A DNA stretch of 64,000 bases, taken from contig JAJACH010000001.1 of assembly GCA_022601645.1 (NCBI GenBank), positions 186,001-250,000 on the forward strand. The letters are read 5' to 3'. The DNA is from Chlamydiia bacterium. GTDB taxonomy: Bacteria > Chlamydiota > Chlamydiia > Chlamydiales > Simkaniaceae. The notes under the pieces were generated by a model that made no database searches, was not told the DNA's origin, and saw only the letters and a program-made list of their open reading frames with translations. Of this stretch, positions 35,091 through 44,532 are shown one piece after another. Each line of letters begins with the position of its first letter. Position 1 is the first letter of the stretch. The translations under genes were made by a program, and so were the position numbers.

Positions 35091-36245
35091 TTAGCTATAC
35101 ATTAAAAGACGGGCTTCATTTCTAAGTTCCGGAGAGGGGAGTGATCTCACAAGGCTGATTTGATCGCTTGTGTCCATTCTAGTTAACATAGCTGAGCCAT
35201 ATCTCATCACGCCAAGAGCTGTTTGCGCTGACGAGAGATCTCCTAAGATGCGAGAGTTAAGTCCGCCTCTTGTTAAAGAGAGTAAGAAGAGGTAGTTGGC
35301 ATTGCTTGGGTCGGCAAGGACACTTACCTGCTCAGGTGACATTTTTTGGACAATCGCGTGATTTTCCAAAGCTTCAACTAACACGTCATGATGATCGAGA
35401 CCGTCGATCCGGGTAGTTGTGTGCGTTAAAAGGGCCATTTTCTGCACGTTATCCACAGCTGGATCATTAAACAGTGTCCAAACCATGCTAGGAGACATTT
35501 TGGCCACAAGCTCTGGCTCTCCGATAAGAGCGTTTCGTTGATCAGCTGTAAGATCTCTCAGTTCGAACGCACCAACCCTTGCTTTAAGTAGTGTCACGAG
35601 GGTTTGTGGTGGACACTGACCAAGGCTTTCTTGAAGTTTTGAATTAGGTAGCGAATTTGCAAGTTGTGGGCTATTTGCAATGTCAGCTAGAATCTCTGGA
35701 GGGATGGGTCCTCCATTCCAGTCACCGCGAGTCACTGCACAAGCTTGAACTAGGTGTGGACTCATATGGTACCTAGCTAAGAAACTATCACTAAATTTTA
35801 AACCAACAGCGCGATCTAGGAAACTACCATTCACGACAGAATTGAATGCAAGAAATGCTGATTTTGCAGTAAGTAGCATGCCGTGGTCGGTTCGTGTCAA
35901 TCCAGCAGGATTATTGATGTGATCTCCATCAAACCCGATATTATCATGGATAGCGTCAAAAAGATCGTGTAGTTGGAGCTCTAAAACGCGTTCAACTTCG
36001 AGCATTGTTTGAGTGTGTATAGCCCTTGGGTTGTATGCGGCTCCGAAGAGGTTATGAGCTAATTGGTAAACAAAATCCATGACGCGTTGAACTAAAGCGG
36101 AAAGGGGATCAATGTGTCTAAACTCTAACCCATCACCCATGACGCGTACACTGCTTACACCATATAAGCTGAGTTGCTCTAAAGTATCACAAAACTGATT
36201 AAGATCGGGTCTACCTAGGGGGTTAGGGGCAACTGCTGATGACAT
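35091..36245 (-). CDS. Unknown protein, tandem paralogue of the gene at 34102
   Basis: Not recognised (384 aa). It is helical, without signal peptide or strong membrane segment. About residues 155-360 look like degenerate 25-35-residue helical repeats: PPEILADIANSPQLANSL, PQTLVTLLKARVGAFELRDLT, LIGEPELVAKMSPSMVWTLFNDP, LVEALENHAIVQKMSPEQVSVLADP. The repeated 'xx-MSPxxVxxLxxDP' phrase is visible twice. A clear GAAAGGAGATT ribosome site lies before ATG 36245, so it leads the two-gene unit. The 56-base gap behind clpB is the likely promoter region. Confidence 0.7.
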   Translation of the reverse strand: MSSAVAPNPLGRPDLNQFCDTLEQLSLYGVSSVRVMGDGLEFRHIDPLSALVQRVMDFVYQLAHNLFGAAYNPRAIHTQTMLEVERVLELQLHDLFDAIHDNIGFDGDHINNPAGLTRTDHGMLLTAKSAFLAFNSVVNGSFLDRAVGLKFSDSFLARYHMSPHLVQACAVTRGDWNGGPIPPEILADIANSPQLANSLPNSKLQESLGQCPPQTLVTLLKARVGAFELRDLTADQRNALIGEPELVAKMSPSMVWTLFNDPAVDNVQKMALLTHTTTRIDGLDHHDVLVEALENHAIVQKMSPEQVSVLADPSNANYLFLLSLTRGGLNSRILGDLSSAQTALGVMRYGSAMLTRMDTSDQISLVRSLPSPELRNEARLLMYS

Positions 36246-36301
36246 ACTGAATCTCCTTTCATTTTTTCGAAGATGAGATTCTAGTAACGTTGATGATTTC
36301 T

Positions 36302-38737
36302 TTACAAGAAATTTATTCGATCATCTGAAAAAACTAGTTTTGAGGGAGTCTTACCTTGCAGAACATAGCTTGAAAGTGGGTTTAGAACCTCTTTTTGGAT
36401 GAGGCGTTTTAACGGTCTTGCGCCAAAGGCAGGGTCATATCCTTTCTTAGCAAGATAAGCTGTGACCTTTTCGTCCCAATTGAGTTTTCCATCTAGACGC
36501 TTTTTAACCTGATCGAGTTGGATTGAGACAATGCTTTCCATTTCTTCTTCTTTTAGCGCGCCAAAGACAAGAATATCATCCAAGCGGTTGATGAATTCAG
36601 GGCGAAAAGCAGAAGGGATTTCTTCTTCCTTCAGGTTTGAGGTCATAATAAACAACGCTGACTTGCAATTGACTGTACGTCCTTTACTGTCAGTGATCCG
36701 TCCATCATCAAAGACTTGAAGCAGAATATTAAACACATCTCGATGTGCTTTTTCCACCTCGTCAAATAACACAACTGAGTAGGGGTGGGTTCGTAGAGCT
36801 TCTGTGAGCTGCCCTCCCTCATCGTAGCCGACATATCCTGGAGGAGAGCCGATCAGCTTAGCTACACTGTGTTGCTCCATGTACTCAGACATATCGAGGC
36901 GAATCATGGACTCTTCAGAGTTAAAGAGCTCTATGGCAAGTGCCTTGGCAAGTTCCGTCTTTCCAACGCCCGTTGGCCCGATGAATAGAAAGGCTCCTTG
37001 AGGCCTTGAAGGGTCGGCTAAACCGGAGCGAGCTCGGCGAATTGCTTCAGAAACCGCTTGAATTGGCTCTGTTTGTCCAATGACATGCTGGCTAAGTGCT
37101 TCTTCAAGATGAAGCAATTTTTCGCTTTCTGTCTCTAGCATTTTGTTAACGGGGATCCCGGTCCATTTTGCAACAACCTCAGCGATGAGATGTTCATCGA
37201 CTTCTTCTTGCAAGAGACGGTTGGGAAGTTTTGCTAAATTTTCTTCCTCCTCTTCAATCTCTCGTTCTTTTTCAGGAATCGATTTATAGCGAAGCTCCGA
37301 GGCTGTAGTATAATCAGTCAGGCGCTCAGCTTCTTCCTCTTTAAAACGGAGATGCTCTAGCTCTGTTTTCTTTTCTTTGAGTTTTGCGATGAGGTCTTTT
37401 TCCTGATTCCACCGTTGCTTTAACGCGCCTAGTTCTTCCTTGGCATTGACAATCTTTTGCTCTAATTCAGGGGATTTTGTCGATTCAAACTCGACCATTA
37501 GTCGGGATAGAGCGCGTTCTTTGGTATCAATAGGCAGGGGCATTGAGCCAATTTGCATCCGGATGAGACTTGCAGCTTCGTCGATTAGGTCAATCGCTTT
37601 ATCTGGGAGCTGACGATCGGAGATATAGCGATAAGAGAGTTTGGCGGCTGCTTTAATCGCCTCTTCAGTAATGCGGACCCCGTGAAACGTTTCATAACGC
37701 TCTCTTAAACCACGTAAAATGGCAATGCTCGTCTCTACATCGGGTTCAGCAACAAGCACCGATTGAAAACGTCGTTCTAAAGCCGCATCTTTCTCGATGT
37801 ATTTCTTATATTCACTAAGCGTAGTGGCTCCAATGCAGTGAAGTGTTCCTCTTGAAAGAGCGGGTTTTAAGAGATTAGCAGCATCCATGGCACCATCTGT
37901 TGCGCCAGCTCCAACAAGCGTATGCACCTCATCAATAAAGAGGATGATGTTCCCATCTGCCTTTTCCACTTCTTGCAAGATGCCCTTAAGTCTTTCCTCA
38001 AACTCGCCGCGGAATTTGGTGCCTGCAATGAGACTTCCCATATCGAGGGCCACAAGCTCTTTCCCCTCCAAGGCTTCTGGAACATCGCCTTGAATGATGC
38101 GACTTGCTAAGCCTTCTGCGATCGCTGTTTTACCCACTCCAGGTTCGCCAATGAGCATCGGATTGTTTTTGGTACGCCTAGAAAGCACTTGAATCGTGCG
38201 CCTAATCTCATCATCTCGTCCGATAACCGGATCAAGACGACCATCTTTGGCTAGAGCAGTTAAGTTTTTGCAATATTTTTCAATCGCTTGCATGCTTTCT
38301 TCACTACTTGGTGAGTCCATGTGGCGCCCTCCTCTAAGTTCTTGAATCTTTGTTTCAGCGGTTTTTTCATCGATATAGTTCTTTAAACGGGTTTTGCAAA
38401 AACAGGCTAAGAAGTGATCGGATGAAACATACGTATCCTTCCACGCTTTAGCTAGGGCATTTGCACACTGAATTAGCGCCCCCAATTCTCTTCCTACTTG
38501 AGGAGATCCCGAGCCATCAAAGGTCGCTAAGGTTTTTAAGCTGCTTTTTAGGCTGTCGAGGACTTCGGAGATGGGAATCCCCAAAGTATTTGCTAAGCTC
38601 GTAAAGTAGCCTTCGCTTTCTTCAAAAAAAGCGAGAAGGAGGTGGTCTTCTGTGACCATTGTGTGATTGTATGACTGAGCTAGACTAAAGGCTTGGTTGA
38701 GAGCTTTAGTAACCGATTCGCTATAGTTTTCTGACAT
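36302..38737 (-). CDS. clpB: Disaggregase chaperone ClpB
   Basis: ClpB is a hexameric AAA+ disaggregase that works with DnaK. The 811-residue protein has the N-domain (about 1-145) and NBD1 with Walker [16 protein letters not shown] and Walker [12 protein letters not shown]. The long coiled-coil M-domain (about 395-515) separates it from ClpC and ClpA. NBD2 shows Walker [16 protein letters not shown] and [10 protein letters not shown]. The C-terminal region carries [18 protein letters not shown]. It is shorter than E. coli ClpB (857). Part of this is a loss of about 20 residues in NBD2 between MTSNL and FRPEFINR. Its 5' end overlaps the upstream exported-protein gene by 17 bases. Equivalent of CT113. 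Confidence 0.95.
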   Translation of the reverse strand: MSENYSESVTKALNQAFSLAQSYNHTMVTEDHLLLAFFEESEGYFTSLANTLGIPISEVLDSLKSSLKTLATFDGSGSPQVGRELGALIQCANALAKAWKDTYVSSDHFLACFCKTRLKNYIDEKTAETKIQELRGGRHMDSPSSEESMQAIEKYCKNLTALAKDGRLDPVIGRDDEIRRTIQVLSRRTKNNPMLIGEPGVGKTAIAEGLASRIIQGDVPEALEGKELVALDMGSLIAGTKFRGEFEERLKGILQEVEKADGNIILFIDEVHTLVGAGATDGAMDAANLLKPALSRGTLHCIGATTLSEYKKYIEKDAALERRFQSVLVAEPDVETSIAILRGLRERYETFHGVRITEEAIKAAAKLSYRYISDRQLPDKAIDLIDEAASLIRMQIGSMPLPIDTKERALSRLMVEFESTKSPELEQKIVNAKEELGALKQRWNQEKDLIAKLKEKKTELEHLRFKEEEAERLTDYTTASELRYKSIPEKEREIEEEEENLAKLPNRLLQEEVDEHLIAEVVAKWTGIPVNKMLETESEKLLHLEEALSQHVIGQTEPIQAVSEAIRRARSGLADPSRPQGAFLFIGPTGVGKTELAKALAIELFNSEESMIRLDMSEYMEQHSVAKLIGSPPGYVGYDEGGQLTEALRTHPYSVVLFDEVEKAHRDVFNILLQVFDDGRITDSKGRTVNCKSALFIMTSNLKEEEIPSAFRPEFINRLDDILVFGALKEEEMESIVSIQLDQVKKRLDGKLNWDEKVTAYLAKKGYDPAFGARPLKRLIQKEVLNPLSSYVLQGKTPSKLVFSDDRINFL

Positions 38738-39158
38738 TGACAGAGGTTCCCGTCGATAAATTTTTCATCATATACGGATAGGAGTCACTTGTCGGATCCC
38801 GTGTGATTTCCACCTCGAAGGGGAAGAGCCATATGCGTGAAATATTCAAATCACTGGGATTCACTTGCCAAATGCTTCCATCAGAGAGTTTTAATAGCTT
38901 GCCACCTTGCAAGTTTTCTTGCATGGTCAGCTTTTGAACTTTAACTGTTGACTGAGTTTCTCTTTGCGTCTGAGTAGGGGAAGTAGCCGCTACGTGTTCT
39001 TCCTTAATATCTGCAATGTAATCAGCAAGGGCCGCCTGCTCTCTTGGAGAAAGCTTGTCGACACCTGTTTTCTTTTGAATGTCTTTGGGCATCACCTTAT
39101 CTAGCTTGGCGCCAAAGCAAATTGAACAAAGTAAAAGGGCAAACATCAAATTTTTCAT
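38721..39158 (-). CDS. Small exported protein of unknown function
   Basis: A 145-residue protein when started at ATG 39158 (MKNLMFALLLCSICFGAKL), which gives a clean signal peptide. The frame to 39194 only adds a leader that overlaps the divergent gene. After the signal comes a short helical stretch (PREQAALADYIADIKEEH) and a Thr/Gln-rich linker. The compact C-terminal part (GGKLLKLSDGSIWQVNPSDLNISRIWLFPFEVEITRD) looks like a small beta domain. Its family is not known to me. It overlaps clpB by 17 bases, so it is probably cotranscribed with it. An envelope stress link is possible but unproven. Confidence 0.8.
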   Translation of the reverse strand: MKNLMFALLLCSICFGAKLDKVMPKDIQKKTGVDKLSPREQAALADYIADIKEEHVAATSPTQTQRETQSTVKVQKLTMQENLQGGKLLKLSDGSIWQVNPSDLNISRIWLFPFEVEITRDPTSDSYPYMMKNLSTGTSVNVRKL

Positions 39159-39193
39159 ATGTTTAAAAATAGCAGATTGGCAATAATGTGGCA

Positions 39194-39913
39194 ATGCGCA
39201 AACTGCTTTTTTTTACATGCATGTCTCTTCTTCTTTTTGGAAAACGTCATGCTATTTATGAGGGCGTGCAAACGGCCCATGTTAAACAACAAAAAACACG
39301 TCTAGGTCGCCACAATTCTGGTTATCTAACTGGGCCGATCATCGGCTACACCTTCCGTGACGACTTTTATGCAAACATCGATATGCGCAAGTCGTGGGGA
39401 ACCCTTCACCATGCTTACCGCACGCAAGATGTGTTAATCGATGGAATGATTGGCTACACGTTTAAACCAAGACCTCAAAAACTCTGGCTCACACCTAAGC
39501 TTGGTTTCGGCTACGAGTTCATGAAACAGTATCGCAAAGACTCTTCACAACTTGTTGTAACCATTCGCAAGCCCAATTTCCTCCTCGGTGGAATTTTTGA
39601 GGCCCAAGTCACAGACTTTCTCAAATTTGGTCTCGATGTGACAGCAATGATTAACCTTGAGACCACTTTAGAAGTGGGAGGTTTTTCAGGGTCACGCTGG
39701 ATCCTCACAAGGAGAAACGATTTCCTTATCCAGGTGCCTTGGACCTTTGAGGTGGGGCATCGCTGGCTTTGGGATGTGGCGGTTGTTCCTTACTACCGGA
39801 TTATGCGACACGGACGCTCGATTGCAACCAATTCTCAGGGAGTACCACTTAACGTTTTCCCTGCACTTTTTCGCTACATTGGCGTAATGGGAACCTTGCA
39901 TCATGAATTCTAA
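39194..39913 (+). CDS. Exported, beta-rich protein (possible outer-membrane barrel)
   Basis: A protein of about 239 residues starting at ATG 39194 (an upstream in-frame GTG at 39188 adds two residues). It begins with a signal-like segment (MRKLLFFTCMSLLLFG). The remainder alternates short aromatic and glycine-rich strands (YLTGPIIGYTFRDDFYANIDM; LIDGMIGYTFKPRPQKLWLTPKLGFGYEF; FEVGHRWLWDVAVVPYYRIM) and ends in Phe, all features of small outer-membrane barrels. No specific family is recognised. It is divergent from the gene at 38721 (only 35 bases between starts) and overlaps the next gene by 11 bases, so the two exported proteins are coupled. Confidence 0.72.
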   Translation: MRKLLFFTCMSLLLFGKRHAIYEGVQTAHVKQQKTRLGRHNSGYLTGPIIGYTFRDDFYANIDMRKSWGTLHHAYRTQDVLIDGMIGYTFKPRPQKLWLTPKLGFGYEFMKQYRKDSSQLVVTIRKPNFLLGGIFEAQVTDFLKFGLDVTAMINLETTLEVGGFSGSRWILTRRNDFLIQVPWTFEVGHRWLWDVAVVPYYRIMRHGRSIATNSQGVPLNVFPALFRYIGVMGTLHHEF

Positions 39914-41552
39914 AATCCTACTTTGTCTACTGACTTGCATTCAGTGCTTTGGACTGACCAAAGAACACTTTGAAACCTTTTACAACGTCTACTTTGATGA
40001 TGTGAAGCACAATGTACATTCAACAACACCCGCTCCAAGTGCGAAATCTCAATTTGCTGACATTGGCTTTAACCTTTGGGTGTACCAGTCGGGGACATCT
40101 GCGTCATCGGGTAAAACCTATCCTGACGAGTACAAGAATCTTGTGACTTTTGTGAAGAATTACAACATCACGAAGGTAATCTATTACGTCCCGTATAACG
40201 CTGACACCGATTACTTCGATCCAGCCGCCGCGGCTGGAACCACATCACTTGTCCAAGATCTTCAGACAAACCCTTTGCCTTCGACTTGTAAACTCGAATT
40301 CCAGTTTGATAAAGGTGGTTTTTCATATTCTTCACCAAATTCCCATACCTCCCCAACGCAAACAGCTATTTTAAGCGTAAGCAATCGGTTTGAAGGCAAT
40401 AACTATATTGGTTCTGGTTCCACTGCTGCCTACTTCTTAGATCTAGAACAAAAGCTGAACTGGGTTTTGGATATGCAATCGGCCTTAGCAAGTTCTCAAC
40501 CTTTTACGATCACAGGGATCACAATTGATCCTGAAGGATCAGGGCTACCACCAACAGCAGGTACGGTTGAAACCGCCTACCACATTATCTTAAACTACAT
40601 CGATTCGTATCTAATTGCGAACAATCAGCTCGGCTCTTTGACAAATAACATCACCTACGGTGTGAATTCAACTACCCCAACATTTGCTGATCGTTCACAA
40701 GTTCCTTTAGCAGCAAGTAGCCAGATTGGGGGGGTTGTCACAAGTGGGAAAATCTACTCGTTTCCCTTAACCAATCAGCCACCGTGGCGGACGAATCAAA
40801 CATCGCCTTTTATTGATAACGTGTATATCCAAGCCTATCAGCCAGATATACCGTATATCTTTACTAATTCACTCAATGGTTCGAATAATGCTGGCGATAT
40901 AGCGGCAAAGCGCATGCTTCAACTCCTAAGTAAAGTGCCTTATTTAATTGGTCCTGGGACTGCGACGTTCACTTCAGGGGGAGATACAGTTACTGGGCAG
41001 GGGGTGGATTTCACGCAGGCACTCAATGTCGGAGGAGTAAATGGCTATACGAAAACAGGCGTTCCTCAGTATTCGCATTTAGCTTACTTGCCTCCAGGCG
41101 AGGCACAAGCGTGCTTAAACCCCTTTACGGCTAATGAACCTGATGATCCAAGGTGTGCCAATGATGTAGAGACGATTGCTGCAACAACCCTAACTTTGAA
41201 TTCACCTATCACAGCTCCAACGCCTGCAGCGCCTGTTCAATGGCTTACTGTTGAAATTTTAGCTAACTGGCGGAATTTCACCGTGACACAGGATATGGTA
41301 GATGGCATCACGTTTTTCTTCTCGGCTGAATCAGCTCAGCCAGATACCTTCTTTGGATCTTGGACGCTGAATCAGTTTGTGAATTTTGCGCAGCAGTTCA
41401 AGTCACAGGGTAAGACGTATGGCGTGTTCCAATCAGCAACAGGGGGAGATTCGCCCTTGCCTATCGGACCGAATATTGGGGTCTATTCCTATGATATCAT
41501 CAATGGATCGTACTCAGTTAAACCAGAAAACATTTGGTTCCCCGGCGAGTAA
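39903..41552 (+). CDS. Large secreted protein of unknown function
   Basis: A 549-residue protein with signal peptide (MNSKILLCLLTCIQCFG). The mature part is rich in Ser, Thr, Asn, Pro and aromatic residues, poor in Lys, and looks like a secreted beta/alpha domain. Two stretches recall a TIM-barrel hydrolase or inactive lectin: FTITGITIDPEGSGLPP (about 200-216) and DGITFFFSAESAQPDTFFGSW (about 462-482), each with the strand-then-acidic pattern. This is too weak to assign a glycosidase family. The gene starts inside the last 11 bases of the barrel-like gene. It ends one base from the convergent SirB1/TPR gene. Confidence 0.78.
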   Translation: MNSKILLCLLTCIQCFGLTKEHFETFYNVYFDDVKHNVHSTTPAPSAKSQFADIGFNLWVYQSGTSASSGKTYPDEYKNLVTFVKNYNITKVIYYVPYNADTDYFDPAAAAGTTSLVQDLQTNPLPSTCKLEFQFDKGGFSYSSPNSHTSPTQTAILSVSNRFEGNNYIGSGSTAAYFLDLEQKLNWVLDMQSALASSQPFTITGITIDPEGSGLPPTAGTVETAYHIILNYIDSYLIANNQLGSLTNNITYGVNSTTPTFADRSQVPLAASSQIGGVVTSGKIYSFPLTNQPPWRTNQTSPFIDNVYIQAYQPDIPYIFTNSLNGSNNAGDIAAKRMLQLLSKVPYLIGPGTATFTSGGDTVTGQGVDFTQALNVGGVNGYTKTGVPQYSHLAYLPPGEAQACLNPFTANEPDDPRCANDVETIAATTLTLNSPITAPTPAAPVQWLTVEILANWRNFTVTQDMVDGITFFFSAESAQPDTFFGSWTLNQFVNFAQQFKSQGKTYGVFQSATGGDSPLPIGPNIGVYSYDIINGSYSVKPENIWFPGE

Positions 41553-41553
41553 T

Positions 41554-42999
41554 TTAGTGGGTCACTTGGATGAGTGCGTTTCGAAGCCCCTTGAGGGCTT
41601 TGGGTTTGTGCCCAGCCTCTTGCAGGAGTTTTTCACACGAGGTGAAATAGCGTTTTGCGTCGATGTACTTGTAGCGCTCAAACGAGAGGACACTTAGGTA
41701 GTACTCGACAATTGGGTTGGTAGGATCTAAAGCATGGTAGCGCTTTAGTGCATCGAGGCCTTCACGCCCACGCCCGAGTTGCAGATGGCAAACGGCGAGA
41801 TGGAACCAGCCATCGCGAAACTTAGGCCACTTTTTGACAACCGTTTCAAGCTCAGCTTTTTTCGCCTCAATCGAGTCACGCGTTTCATCGACTTCTTTAA
41901 ACATGATTTTGAGCGAATCGATATCAACGCGACCTTTTAAATAATCAATCGGAGTGGTATCTGCGTGGACACCGCCGTCCATTGTTTGACCAGCCACTTG
42001 CGTTAAAAGGGCTGTTCCTTCTTTGACTTTGCCGATAAAGAGGTAATTATAGCCAAGGAGCATATTGATCAGGTGATCGTCAGGGAGGTAGGTTTTAGCC
42101 ACTTCAAAAGCTGCCGCTGCTTCTTCGTATTTTTCCTTGTACCAGAACATGCTGCCTTTGTTTTGGTAGGCAAAGCCAATCACTTCCTTGTAGTTGCGCT
42201 CTTGAAGAGATTTTGTGTGGATGGAAAGGTAGTGATCGCTTGGAACATGGATGCCGCGGGCTGTTGTTTCAATGTTGCGGTCTTTGTAGCGAACAAAGAT
42301 GTGCCCGGGCGGTGTAATCACGTCAAGAGGGAGGCCAAGTCTTTGGCCAAGGGCAATGTAGATGATAGAAACCCCAAGACACACACCGCGACGCGAGTCC
42401 ATAACAGAAGGAAGGAAGGTGTAGGTGTCGATGTCTTTCGCGTAGAGGGAGTGGGGGGGGAAGCGGAATTCAAGTTCGAAGAAAATCAGTTGGTTAATTG
42501 CTTGGACCATGTCGAGGTGGGTAGCGCGCGGGGGAAGTTTAGCAAGCACTTGTAGGGCCAAGAGATCGAGCATCGCTTCGTAGTGGATCACTTCATTAAG
42601 CGGCAGTTCATGGAGGAGGAGACCGCGTGCAACATCGACCTCATCAACAGGTAGCGCTTGTACTTCTTCAACAGTTGTTGCGCTGTGTCCTTTAAGAGTG
42701 TGATGCTTTAGTCTTTTTGAAAGCGTTTCCAAGACAACGAGCATTTCATCGCTTAAGTTTGCTTTGTCATCCCCTTGCTCATTCGTAATCAGGCGGATCA
42801 TTGCTTCAACATCACCAGCAGGAAGAGCGATGGGGTTTTCAACAAGGTGCTCTGGGTCGAGCAGTTCCCAAGCCTCTTTTAGCGCTTTATGTCCCGTTTC
42901 AGTGTTGGGGTTGAGCGTATAATAGGATAAGAGTTCTGAGACGGAGGTGGGATTAATCGAATGGAAAAGAGCACAGGCGGCAAAAATTGCGTTCAACAT
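41554..42999 (-). CDS. SirB1/transglutaminase-like protein with TPR repeats
   Basis: A 481-residue protein. About residues 120-260 form the SirB1 N-terminal, transglutaminase-like domain. Visible are the RRGVCLGVSIIYIALGQRLGLPLDVITPPGHIFVRY block with a Cys (about 206) and a following His (about 230), as in the family's Cys-His pair. About residues 275-475 hold TPR-like helices (NKGSMFWYKEKYEEAAAAFEVAKTYLPDDHLINMLLGYNYLFIGKVKEGTALL; GWFHLAVCHLQLGRGREGLDALKRYHALDP). The N-terminus is mildly hydrophobic (MLNAIFAACALFHSI) and could be a weak signal. Its role is unknown. It follows malQ in the same direction after 18 bases. Confidence 0.85.
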   Translation of the reverse strand: MLNAIFAACALFHSINPTSVSELLSYYTLNPNTETGHKALKEAWELLDPEHLVENPIALPAGDVEAMIRLITNEQGDDKANLSDEMLVVLETLSKRLKHHTLKGHSATTVEEVQALPVDEVDVARGLLLHELPLNEVIHYEAMLDLLALQVLAKLPPRATHLDMVQAINQLIFFELEFRFPPHSLYAKDIDTYTFLPSVMDSRRGVCLGVSIIYIALGQRLGLPLDVITPPGHIFVRYKDRNIETTARGIHVPSDHYLSIHTKSLQERNYKEVIGFAYQNKGSMFWYKEKYEEAAAAFEVAKTYLPDDHLINMLLGYNYLFIGKVKEGTALLTQVAGQTMDGGVHADTTPIDYLKGRVDIDSLKIMFKEVDETRDSIEAKKAELETVVKKWPKFRDGWFHLAVCHLQLGRGREGLDALKRYHALDPTNPIVEYYLSVLSFERYKYIDAKRYFTSCEKLLQEAGHKPKALKGLRNALIQVTH

Positions 43000-43017
43000 T
43001 TTTTGAGAGTATACCCT

Positions 43018-44532
43018 CTATTTAGGCTCAGCGTCAACGATAGAGCGGAGCGTACTTTTTAACTCTTTGTGAGCGGTGATTTCCTCGATGGATGGCCTCA
43101 TCCGATACACCCAGTTCGTCGGTAAAAGTTTTCCCGGAACATTGATCCGATCAGCCTCTGGATCATCCCACACAAGCTCTTCGTAGAGCGCTAAGTATTC
43201 CTGCAAGAGGTTCACGTGGAAGTAACTTGGCGTGTGATGATTGTCTTTAAGGATTTGCAACCGCTTTTCGAAAGTAAGCGTTTGATCATCCCACTGCATC
43301 CAGCGGGTAAAGAGATCGACAGATTCAAGATTGTCTTCCCACCAGAGGGTGAGGGTTTCAGTGTCGTGGGTGGAAATCGTTGTCATGGTGAGAGGTTGGT
43401 ACTGGTCGTAGGGAACAAAACCGCCTGTTTCGGTGCGCTCCCAACGGAAAAGGCGCATCCCGCAGATCTCGAGGTCTGTTAGGGTTTCACGCACCCCAGG
43501 AGGAATCAGCCCAAGGTCTTCTGCAATGGGTAACATCTCACTTGAATCGATGAGCATATTAAGAAGCGTTTGTCCTTGTAAAAGCATCAGTTCATGCGAA
43601 TCAGGAATGAAGTGCCCCTTTCTCGCATCTCCATTTTTTTGAAGCGCCCAAATGCGGAAAAATCCAATCACATGGTCGACACGGTAGAGATCGTAGAGGT
43701 TTGAGGCAAACTTTAGCCGCTCTTTCCACCATGAGTAGTTTTTTCGAGCGAGGTTATCCCAGTTATAGAGGGGAAAACCCCAGTACTGCCCTTCGGGCGT
43801 GAAATCATCCGGCGGGGCACCGGCTACAAGATCAAGATTAAAAAATTCCCGCTCATGCCACACATCCGCGCTATCAGGGCTTAAGAGAATCGGGATGTCT
43901 CCTTTCAAGAGAACCCCTTTTTCTTGAGCGTGCTTTTTCACCTGCTTCATCTGATCATAGCAAAGCATCTGAAGAGCTAAGTAAAAATTCACCTCCACTG
44001 AATGCTCTTCTAAGAGCTCCTTGTAGTGACGGTGCGTTAAATCTCTCTCGCTCCACGATTGCCAATACGGATTACCATGGATGTTTTTCAACACCTTGAA
44101 AAGCGCAAACGGTTTTAAAAAGGGAAACTCGTTAGCAAAACTTGAAACAGCAATCTCGTTTTCCTCGATATACTCGCGTAAGAACTGGTACTTGGCAGCT
44201 AACACTTCTTTATACGCAACAGGGCCTGACATGGACAATTGCGGTAGAGGAGGGAGTTTACCGGGTAAGCTTTTAAGAGATAGGTAAATGGGGTGAAGAG
44301 CGCTTCCCGATTGAGCATTGTAGGGAGAGGGATCATAGCCCGAGTCGTTAAGAGGAAGAAGCTGGAGGGTATCCATCCCCACCTCAGCGAGATAGTCGAT
44401 TAAGGGAATCAGGTCGAGATACTCGCCAATGCCGCAAGAGTTTTTCGTATGGATGCTTGACAGATGAACACAAACTCCGTGGTGAGGAGAGCGTTTAACC
44501 TCTTCCCAGATACGGTCGATTTTTTCTTTCAC
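43018..44532 (-). CDS. malQ: 4-alpha-glucanotransferase (amylomaltase, GH77)
   Basis: MalQ transfers alpha-1,4-glucan segments between maltodextrins. The 504-residue GH77 protein shows LSSIHTKNSCGIGEYLDLIPLIDYLAEVGMDTLQLLPLND near the start and SPYNAQSGSALHPIYL. The nucleophile region is YRVDHVIGFFRIW (about 275-287). The acid/base and stabiliser regions are IAEDLGLIPPGVRETL and ISTHDTETLTLWWE. The ATG overlaps the stop of the chaperone gene by 4 bases, so malQ is translated with the type III secretion genes, as in Chlamydia (CT087 next to CT088). With glgA it completes part of a glycogen cycle. Confidence 0.95.
   Translation of the reverse strand: MKEKIDRIWEEVKRSPHHGVCVHLSSIHTKNSCGIGEYLDLIPLIDYLAEVGMDTLQLLPLNDSGYDPSPYNAQSGSALHPIYLSLKSLPGKLPPLPQLSMSGPVAYKEVLAAKYQFLREYIEENEIAVSSFANEFPFLKPFALFKVLKNIHGNPYWQSWSERDLTHRHYKELLEEHSVEVNFYLALQMLCYDQMKQVKKHAQEKGVLLKGDIPILLSPDSADVWHEREFFNLDLVAGAPPDDFTPEGQYWGFPLYNWDNLARKNYSWWKERLKFASNLYDLYRVDHVIGFFRIWALQKNGDARKGHFIPDSHELMLLQGQTLLNMLIDSSEMLPIAEDLGLIPPGVRETLTDLEICGMRLFRWERTETGGFVPYDQYQPLTMTTISTHDTETLTLWWEDNLESVDLFTRWMQWDDQTLTFEKRLQILKDNHHTPSYFHVNLLQEYLALYEELVWDDPEADRINVPGKLLPTNWVYRMRPSIEEITAHKELKSTLRSIVDAEPK

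Noticed and set aside
42073-42555. Plus-strand 160-residue frame opposite the SirB1/TPR gene
   Set aside because: The minus-strand protein has a clear domain match; the plus frame has no motif and no upstream signal.
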